DNA of 64,000 nucleotides, taken from contig NC_088347.1 of the NCBI RefSeq assembly GCF_036884655.1, forward strand, positions 18,725,001 to 18,789,000, read 5' to 3'. Numbering within the stretch: position 1 is the stretch's first letter; every line of letters starts with the position of its first letter. The notes below the pieces were generated by a model. The model had not been told where the DNA came from. It saw nothing but the letters and a program-made list of their open reading frames with translations, and did not search any database. The position numbers and the translations under genes were made by a program. Of this stretch, positions 56,948-64,000 are shown one piece after another. The DNA is from Musa acuminata AAA Group (Eukaryota; Streptophyta; Magnoliopsida; Zingiberales; Musaceae).

Positions 56948-56959
56948 TGGTATCAGAGC
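56948..56959 (+). other. Primer binding site of element F
   Basis: TGGTATCAGAGC lies two bases after the 5' LTR, the tRNA-Met type. Confidence 0.9.
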
Positions 56960-56995
56960 CACGTTTTTCTACTTTGGTTTAACACCCAAATAGAA

Positions 56996-57931
56996 ATGGC
57001 TCTTTATGGCTTTCAAGAGGGCTTATCGGTTGTTTGTCCACCGTTGTTTAACGGATCGGACTACACTTGTTGGAAAACTCGAATGAGAGTTTTCTTACTT
57101 TCTTTGGATTTAAATTTATGGCACATGGTCGAAAATGGATATGAAATGTCTTCTCTCCCAATGAACCATTGGAATGATTTGGAGAAGAAGATGTTTTCTT
57201 TAAACGCAAAGGCTATGAATGCCTTATTTTGCGCTTTAGACAAAAATGAGTTCAATCGGATTTCTACGTGCGAAACGGCTTTTGATATTTGGCGAACACT
57301 TGAAATCACACACGAGGGAACTAGTAGAGTCAAAGACTCGAAAGTTAACATTTTAATGCATGATTTCGAGCTTTTTCAAATGAAGCCGAGCGAAACCATT
57401 GGTGACATGTACACCCGTTTTACGGATGTCGTCAATGGTTTACAAACTCTTGGCAAATGTTTCTCGAATTTTGAACTTGTTAGTAAAGTTTTACGATCAC
57501 TTTCTAAAGTTTGGGAATCAAAAGTTACGGCAATACAAGAAACAAAAGATTTAAATATTTTTCCACTTGAAGAACTTATCGGCTCATTGGTGACATATGA
57601 AATGGTGCGCAATGCACATGATGAACACGATGAACACTTGAACCACCTTCCAAAGAACAGGAAGGATTTGGAACTTCGGACAAATGAATACCACTTGAAC
57701 GATGACTCAAGTGATGAGGACAATGATGAACTTGAACTTCGAACACTAACTCTTAATAAGTTCATTAAACAAAAATCTAAAATAAACAATGAACTTGAAC
57801 GGAGGAAGAGGCCAAAGAAAAGGAAGGCACCCGTGGAGAAAATCAAGAAAGGCGAGGTGGCAAACTATGCCTCAACTACTCTCAACAAAGAGGTAATCGA
57901 AATCCCCCTAATTTATTTCGAAATTACATAA
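56996..57931 (+). CDS. Gag of element F, zinc knuckle lost
   Basis: An intact 311-aa frame opening MALYGFQEGLSVVCPP. The copia Gag core is complete: DYTCWKTRMRVFLLSLDL, AMNALFCALDKNEFNRIS, FDIWRTLEITHEGTSRV, MYTRFTDVVNGLQTLGK and LEELIGSLVTYEMV. The tail has LPKNRKDLELRTNEYHL, an acidic DDSSDEDNDE patch, basic KKRKAP and the family ending VIEIPLIYFEIT. No CX2CX4HX4C motif is present. The start lies 37 bp after the primer binding site, the same spacing as in the 23627 gag. Like that gag it appears capsid-competent, but no packaging domain is seen. Confidence 0.9.
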   Translation: MALYGFQEGLSVVCPPLFNGSDYTCWKTRMRVFLLSLDLNLWHMVENGYEMSSLPMNHWNDLEKKMFSLNAKAMNALFCALDKNEFNRISTCETAFDIWRTLEITHEGTSRVKDSKVNILMHDFELFQMKPSETIGDMYTRFTDVVNGLQTLGKCFSNFELVSKVLRSLSKVWESKVTAIQETKDLNIFPLEELIGSLVTYEMVRNAHDEHDEHLNHLPKNRKDLELRTNEYHLNDDSSDEDNDELELRTLTLNKFIKQKSKINNELERRKRPKKRKAPVEKIKKGEVANYASTTLNKEVIEIPLIYFEIT

Positions 57932-60472
57932 TACTTTCATGAGTCATTTTTAATTTAGTTTAGGATTAATTTTCTTGAAAATTGCATGTGTTATGTTAAT
58001 GCAAGAAAATGTTAGATATAAATCTAATGCTTATACACCTAGTAAGATTAATCTTATGTATGTGCTTGAGAAGTAAGAATGTATATTTTGACGATTTTCA
58101 TATTGATTTTCAATGACGATGCATGGCTTTTGAATGAAAGGCTTGATGTTTTTTTTAACCTTATCTTTGGTTTTCAAACATGATGTATGATTTTGACATA
58201 TGAACAAAATTTGTGCATGCTAAGATAAAGTCAATCGTATAAATTAAAACTAAAGAAGTTTTAGTTATCTATAAGAATCATTCAAAATTATGTTCAATAA
58301 AACCAATTCAAATGATGGAATGAAAATATTAAATGTTTTGATACCATTTTATGCATGAGATTTTAAAAGTTATACATAATGATCTTAATGGTTTTTATGA
58401 AGAAACTTATTTTTCGATCCTAAATGATTGATGATATATATATATATATATATTTTGGCATAAAAAGGACAAAGGCATGCTTATATGAAACAACTAAATA
58501 GATAAAAGTATTTTTCTTGAAAATTCTTGATTTGATGAATTGAATTTGAATGAGCTTTATCTTGATTTTTTTGAGATTTATAACTTGAGATTTACTCTAT
58601 AAAAATCGAGATATTTTATCCTCAATATTTTTTTTTCCATCTACTATCCAAATGAATTATGATTTATATCATTCCTATATTTCTTCTTGTCGTGTACTAA
58701 AGAGAAAATTTTCCTAAATGAATCATGATTTTTCGGAACCATAATTCTTTTTATGATTCATAATGAATTGAGAAATTTTATATGCTTGAGATAATATCTT
58801 GTTCTCCTACAATATTGAATGAATTTTATCTATATCATGATCTCTTAAGATTTTCCTTTGATTATTTAAGAGGAGATTTTTCAAAAGAAAACATGTCTTT
58901 TGGTATTATCTTTTCATAATATGATTTTTATACAATTCCTTGTATTCATGAAATGTTTATCTAATCACCCAATTATTTTCTTCTTGATATTCCTTATGTG
59001 GTGATATGAAACTATGCATGAAATACTCTTGATATTATTTTGATGCATACAAATGAAAAGTTATGATCATGCATGGTAGGATGCAATTTGACAAATTAAT
59101 ACCATCATGAGTTGAAATATTTATGATTTGGAATGATATATGCAATACTTAAGCTTTTTGTTTTGATGATGTATGTGATGTATTGCATATGATGTGAATC
59201 ATAAGATTTTATATGCATGAATTGAGATTTTGTTCTCCTATGATTCTTTTCGCTATTAACTAACAAGAAACTTGTTCTTGTAAACCATGATACGCTACTT
59301 GATATCTTGATAATTTATAACTTGAGTTTTCCTTTTGAATCAAGATTGTTTCATATCATGTTTTCTATTTACAATTGAAGAAATTTGTCAAAAATGATAT
59401 ATGTCTTTTGACAATCAATTTTATCTTTGTTATTTACCCTTGTCATGATTTGAAGATTATATAGTAAAGGGAAATGAATTACATGATTGTATTGTTTTTC
59501 CCTTCTTTTTGACAATGACAAAGGGGGAGATAGCTAGCTTGCACAAGTCAAGGAGATGCAAAACTTGATTGCTAGCTTGTCTATCTTAAGAAGCAAAGAT
59601 TGCTAACTTGCCTATTTCAAGAAGAAAAAGTTGTCTTCTTGAATATTACTATCTTGCCTATCTCGAAAGAAGCAAAAAATGCAAAATTTAGAAAACTTGC
59701 AATATAATTGCTCTTGCTATACTTTGTATCAAAAATAGGTTGATATCCTTAAAAGCATCGCATTAAAGTTTTTTAGTATTGCAATGTATCACATGTATCG
59801 CAAATTGAAAATTTTGAGACTATTATCATATAATGTTGATGTCTTTCATGACATGAATTCTTTGCATTTTTGTCTTGTATGTAACATGTGATGATTGAAA
59901 TATTGATTGATGTAAATTCATAATTTATGCAAAAGTCTAAATCATTGGTTCCTCTCCTTCTTTTCGGCAATGACATAGGGGGAGAAAGATTGCTAGCTCA
60001 AGGCAAATGTTGGCTAGCTTGTACTCTTCCCTTCTTTTCGACAAAAATAAAGGGGAGAAAGCTTTGCTAGTTAGAACATGTAAAGAAAAGCAAAGTACAA
60101 TCTTGCACAAGAAGCAAGTGTTGAATTGTCATGATTAAACTTAAGAATCTTGTTATGCTTTTGTGCTTATATGTTGTGATGAAAATCTAGCTTCATGTTA
60201 CAAAAACTTGCATATCTTTTAAAATAGCTAGAGCAACTTCTCCTTTTTGTTGATGACATAGGGGGAGAAGTATATTGATGACTTCATGCATTGAATTGAA
60301 TATTTTATATATTTGCATGATGGTTTAAATATTTTTTCATAACATATGATGAATGTTACTTGGATTTGGGATAATCCAAGTGTTCTATCAATGGCATATT
60401 GATAGGGGGAGTTTGGTTAAACTCCGGAGAGTTAAGGTTAACTCCGTTAGTCATCAATTAGTTGTCATCATC
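57932..60472 (+). other. Post-gag tract of element F
   Basis: AT-rich and noncoding, with a (TA)n run at about 58437-58452. PPT-like motifs stand at about 59518-59530 (ACAAAGGGGGAGAT), 59973-59987, 60050-60059 and 60257-60272. TGCTAGCTTG words cluster at 59530-59700. An inverted GGTTAACTCC/GGAGAGTTAA pair lies near 60412-60445 before the PPT. Confidence 0.7.
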
Positions 60473-60486
60473 AAAAAGGGGGAGAT
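60473..60486 (+). other. Polypurine tract of element F
   Basis: AAAAAGGGGGAGAT directly precedes the 3' LTR and is identical to the tract at 27397-27410. Confidence 0.88.
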
Positions 60487-62163
60487 TGTTGAATCTCGGA
60501 TTTTGATGATGAAACTAATTAATTGTGTTTAGATGTTTAACTGCATTTTGAGTAATGCAGGTCTACTCGATCAGGATTAGACAGTTAACGCAAGAGGAAT
60601 TGACGTTGCGCCGGAGGAGATCACGTTAGGATATTGGATGGCAGAAGGCTTCGGACGTCGGGCATCGGGCCAAGAGCGGAATTGCACCAAGGATATCGGG
60701 GTTGCGGAGGTCAACCACCGATTGGGCAACAAGCCGCAAGAGAGGACGATGCGTTGAAGAATCGGACGAAGCGCCAACCAATGACATGCCGGGCAACGTA
60801 ATGTCGATTCGCGTTGTAATAACTGTCTAGATCGGAGTAGAGTTTTGGCTTGCTGTGCAGGATTAACTACGATAACGATGAAGACATAAAGCAAAACAAA
60901 GTGCAGAGTCAAGCACGAAGGATTCGTTGGGAGTTCAAGAGTTCGACGGAAGTCCGAAGGTTCGTCGGGAATGCTGCCGGAACTAGCCGAGAATGAGTAG
61001 GGAGCTTGCCGAAGGGATTTTCGGAAGCTCGCCGGAAGGTTCGTTGGAAGTTCGCGGAGCTCGCCGAGAAAGATCGGAGCTTGCCGAAGAAGCTCGTTGG
61101 AACTCGCCAAGATCAAATCGTGAAGTCTAGGAGCTTGCCGGGAGTCCGCAGAATGGTTTCCGAGAGTTTATCGGAAGACCGTCGGAAGTTCGTCGGAAGC
61201 TCGCCGGAAGAAGTCTTGACTTACGAACTTTGTAATAGCTTAGAAAATGTCTTTAAATTCGTAGTTAGTATGTTAATTAGGGTTAGGATTAGGTATTAAT
61301 CCTATAACCTAAGTAGGGGCCAATTGAGCCCAAGTTCGGATTAGTTTGGGCCAAGATTGAAGCCAAACTAAGTAGGCTGAAAACACTGTAGACGGGCTGA
61401 AAACACTATAGGCGGTGGCACCGCCTGGGCTGGGCGGTGGCACCGCCCAGTGCCCGAGAGCTGGGCGGTAGCACCGCTTGGGCTGGGCGGTGGCACCGCC
61501 CAGCACTGAACGTTTGACAGTTGCAGGCGGTGGCACCGCCACTGACAGGCGGTGGCACCGCCAGCATCGGGAACATAAGAGAATTCAAATTTTTGGAGCC
61601 CAAATTTGAATCCTCTTGAGGCTTATAAATACCTCTCTATTCTCAGCTGAGAATACAACCTTTGGAGAAGTTAGAAGTTGAGAAAAGCTTTAGGAAAAGT
61701 CTTGTTTTCAATAGCTTGAGTGTTCACCTCCTTTCTTTTCTTTGAAATCTTTGTAAAAGGGTGAACCACTTGTAAGAGGTTGTAAGAGGGGTGTAAGAAG
61801 GAGGTTGATCTTCGCCTAGTAAAGGAAGATCATTAGTGGATGCCGGTGGCCTCGACGGAAGAGGAATCGGAGGAGTGGATGTAGGTCACGATTGACCGAA
61901 CCACTATAAACTACCGTCTTCTCTGGTTTGCATTTATCTTATTGTCATTTATATTACTGCAAACCATCTTCACTTTGATGCTCTACTTCTTTGTCTCATT
62001 CTTACATATGCCTTCAAGTTAAAAACGCAATCGAAACGGTTTCAAACGAAACGTTGCTTTTATCGTACGAAGTTTCCGTAAGTGTTTAAATCGTCGAAAG
62101 TTTATCATACTTTACCATTGCACTAATTCACCCCCCCCTCTTAGTGCCACTCCGGTCCTAACA
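60487..62163 (+). repeat. 3' LTR of element F (1677 bp)
   Basis: It matches the 5' LTR with differences such as AATTAATTG for AATTGATTG, GAGTAATG for GAGTGATG, a 2-bp deletion in CACTGAACG and an 8-C rather than 10-C tract. Two changes restore perfect palindromes (CACCGCTTGG, AGGCGGTGG). The TATA box is at 61624-61631 and the hairpin at 61874-61905. Confidence 0.92.
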
Positions 62164-62318
62164 ACTTGCTCCTCTTTCGTCCGTGGATGTAGGTCAAAGT
62201 CAATTGACCGAACCACGTATATCTGGTGTTCTTGTCTCGCTTTTATTCTTTCCGTTTTATTGTCTTGTTGGGTTGCCAAAATTACCTTATGGTAAATTTT
62301 CTGGGGCTAGCTCTAACA
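62164..62318 (+). repeat. Element G 5' LTR, right part
   Basis: It continues the LTR after element F and holds the two-stem hairpin CGTGG...GGTCAA...TTGACC...CCACG at 62182-62217. It ends CTCTAACA. The total LTR would be about 420 bp once F is discounted. Confidence 0.8.
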
Positions 62319-62355
62319 AACTTGTATCAGAGCCTGGTTCTGGGATCTTTTGGCA

Positions 62356-62860
62356 ATGATGACAATAACAAAGATTGTTGTCGAGAAATTCGACAGAAAT
62401 GTCAACTTCGGCTTGTGGCAACTCAAATGGAGGCCATTCTGGTTCAAGACGGAGTTGATTTGGTACTACAAGGAGCCGAGAGCATTCCATATGATATGTC
62501 AAAAGAAGAGCTTGCGGGTATGGATAAGAAGGCCCGTTTAAGCATCATTCTAAATCTCTCTAACGAGGTTTTACGGGAGGTAGCTACGGAGACTACGGTT
62601 GAGAGCATGTGGGATAAGTTTAAAGCCTTGTACATGAAGAGGACAGTGGAGAATCGTCTCTACTAGAAGTAGAGTCTATATATGCTTCGGATGACTGAAG
62701 GTATATCTATACTCTCATATCTTGATAAGTTTGATTCTTTGGTTATGGATTTGGAGAATATAAATGCAAAAATTGATGATGAGGATAAGGCTTTATTATT
62801 CTTGTGTTCTCTTCCCAATCTTTTAAGCATTTCCATGATACTTTGATTTATGGAAAATAA
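62356..62860 (+). pseudogene. Element G gag remnant
   Basis: Frame 1 opens MMTITKIVVEKFDRNVNFGL. A frameshift near 62410-62430 moves the homology to another frame with MEAILVQDGVDLVLQG, MDKKARLSIILNLS and MWDKFKALYMKRTVENRLY, ending in TAG at 62664-62666. Homology continues with YLDKFDSLVMDLENI. This is the N-terminal Gag of Tork/Tnt1-type copia elements. Confidence 0.82.
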
Positions 62861-62866
62861 ATAGTT

Positions 62867-64000
62867 TTGTATCAAGAAATTAAATCTGCACTGAAATCTA
62901 AGAAGCAGATAGACAGGAATATCACTGGGGAAAGTAGAGAGAATCAGGTTAAGGGTCTGGTTGTTAGGGGGAGAATGGATAAAAGAGAATTTGACAGTAG
63001 TAGATCTAAATCTATATCTAAATCCAGATATAGAAATTTGGAATGCAGATATTGTCATAAAATGGGGCACATTAAATCTGATTGCTTTAAATTGAAAAAT
63101 AAATTAAAGAAAAAGGAAAAATTTGTTGAGAAAACTATTGAATCCACTGAAGTTAGTGTAGCAACTGATGAGAATGTTGAAAATATTTTCTCTGCTATTG
63201 ATGACAAGACGAGGTCTAAAAATGAATGGATTTTAGATTCAGGTTGTTCTTATCGCATGTGTCCCAATAGGGATTTGTTTTCCACATATGAATCTTGTAA
63301 TGGTGGAATTATTTTGATAGACAATAATGCCGCATATGATGTTGTTGGTAGAGGTATAATCCGAATTAAAATGAATGATGGTATTGTGAGGACGCTCACT
63401 AATGTTAGACATGTTCCTGATTTAAAAAAGAATCTCATCTCTTTAGGCACCCTAGAGGCCCTTGGGTGTAAATACACAGCTGAAGGTGGAGTTATGAAAG
63501 TTTCTAGAAGTGCCCTTATTGTTATGAAAACTTGTAGGTCTGGTAGCTTATATATTCTGCAGGGAACTACTGTCATAGGTTCGGTTGCAGTTTCGTCATC
63601 ATCATTGTCTGATTATGACATCACCAAATTATGACATATGCGTTTGGGTCATATGAGCGAAAAAGGTTTGAGCATATTGAGCAAAAGAGGTATACTTTGC
63701 GGACAGAGTACTGGGCCACTGGACTTTTGTGAACACTGCATTTTTGGAAAGCAGAAAAGAGTCAGCTTCACTTCTCCGAAAGTTCACAAAACGAAAGGTA
63801 CTCATGACTATATTCATTCAGACCTTTGGGGTCCAGCTCATGTTCAGTCTAAGGGTGGTGCTAGGTATATGTTAACTTTCATTGACGATTATTCCAGGAA
63901 AGTTTGAGTTTATTTTCTGAAGCATAAAAATGATGTTTTTCTAACATTTAAACAATGGAAGGCTTTGATTGAGAAGCAAACAGGTAAACGGATTAAGCGG
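62867..64000 (+). pseudogene. Element G CCHC, protease and integrase N-terminal part
   Basis: The open part 62867-63634 contains the knuckle [14 protein letters not shown], the protease site [16 protein letters not shown] and the protease tail [19 protein letters not shown] replaces the Trp before [12 protein letters not shown], the integrase zinc region with [22 protein letters not shown] carries the first catalytic Asp. A second Trp to TGA change falls after YSRK. The sequence runs off the window in EKQTGKRIK, before the second Asp. Confidence 0.86.

Larger units (their letters stand above)
55264..62163 (+). mobile_element. Element F: complete young gag-only copia, inserted in the LTR of G
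   Basis: LTRs 55264-56945 and 60487-62163, primer binding site 56948-56959, intact gag 56996-57931, post-gag tract, PPT 60473-60486. Target bases are ATTTG and ACTTG (one mismatch). I count about 10 substitutions plus small indels between the 1.68-kb LTRs, about 0.6 percent, or roughly 0.2-0.25 My at 1.3e-8 per site per year. No protease, integrase or RT lies inside. It is the innermost, and so latest, layer of the nest. Confidence 0.92.
54991..64000 (+). mobile_element. Element G: Tork-like copia, 5' LTR split by element F, runs off the window
   Basis: The 5' LTR begins TGTTAGTTTGGCAAG at 54991, is interrupted at 55263, and resumes at 62164 to end CTAGCTCTAACA at 62318. A primer-binding-like CTTGTATCAGAGCC follows. 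Gag, CCHC, protease and integrase are read in copia order to the window end. The integrase phrases HIRSDL-type (here IHSDLWGP) and [13 protein letters not shown] fit the Tork/Tnt1-like group. Frameshifts and stops show the copy is inactive. Confidence 0.87.

Overview
This is nuclear DNA of a flowering plant. The evidence is split plant genes with GT-AG introns, a CRINKLY4-type receptor kinase, a plant 60S ribosomal protein L13a locus, and a dense cover of Ty1/copia and Ty3/gypsy LTR retrotransposons. The GC-rich kinase gene and the look of the repeats suggest a monocot, perhaps Musaceae (banana/Ensete). That taxonomic guess comes from memory of similar repeats, not from a search. Layout: 1-5481 is the left-truncated body and 5' LTR of a decayed minus-strand gypsy chromovirus. 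5482-21133 is the only genic island. It holds an intact intronless CRINKLY4-related receptor kinase (6954-9320, +), an intact six-exon CTD-small-phosphatase-like HAD gene (11954-16109, -) and, divergent from it, an RPL13A locus (16862-20173, +) broken by a copia fragment that stands where its central coding part should be. 21134-29905 is a complete, very young LTR element with an exact 5-bp target duplication (GAGGC) that carries only an intact gag. 29906-34937 holds older copia debris and AT-rich repeats. 34938-39500 is a complete coding-deficient (LARD-like) minus-strand gypsy derivative inserted in a short tandem-repeat array. 39658 to the window end is a five-level nest: a SIRE/Maximus-type copia element (C) is cut by a minus-strand gag-only element (D), which is cut by a plus-strand gag-only element (E), which is cut by a Tork-like copia element (G), whose 5' LTR is cut by a young complete gag-only element (F, 55264-62163). 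The most interesting theme is the gag-only family (21134-29905, D, E and F). Its members have 1.5-2.5 kb LTRs, a tRNA-Met type primer binding site, a Gag that has lost its zinc knuckle, no pol, and a long AT-rich post-gag tract with several polypurine-tract-like motifs. Two copies have intact gag frames and nearly identical LTRs, so the family moved recently and must borrow pol functions in trans. The LTRs share an architecture that plain annotation would miss: a 12-bp GC-rich array, palindromic GGCGGTG/CACCGCC-type or GAGCTC hairpin arrays just upstream of a TATA box, and a two-stem hairpin downstream of it that shows covariation with the unrelated copia element G. The working genes here are ordinary housekeeping or signalling genes with no evident joint pathway. 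The retroelements are linked to one another by nesting and probable cross-mobilisation.
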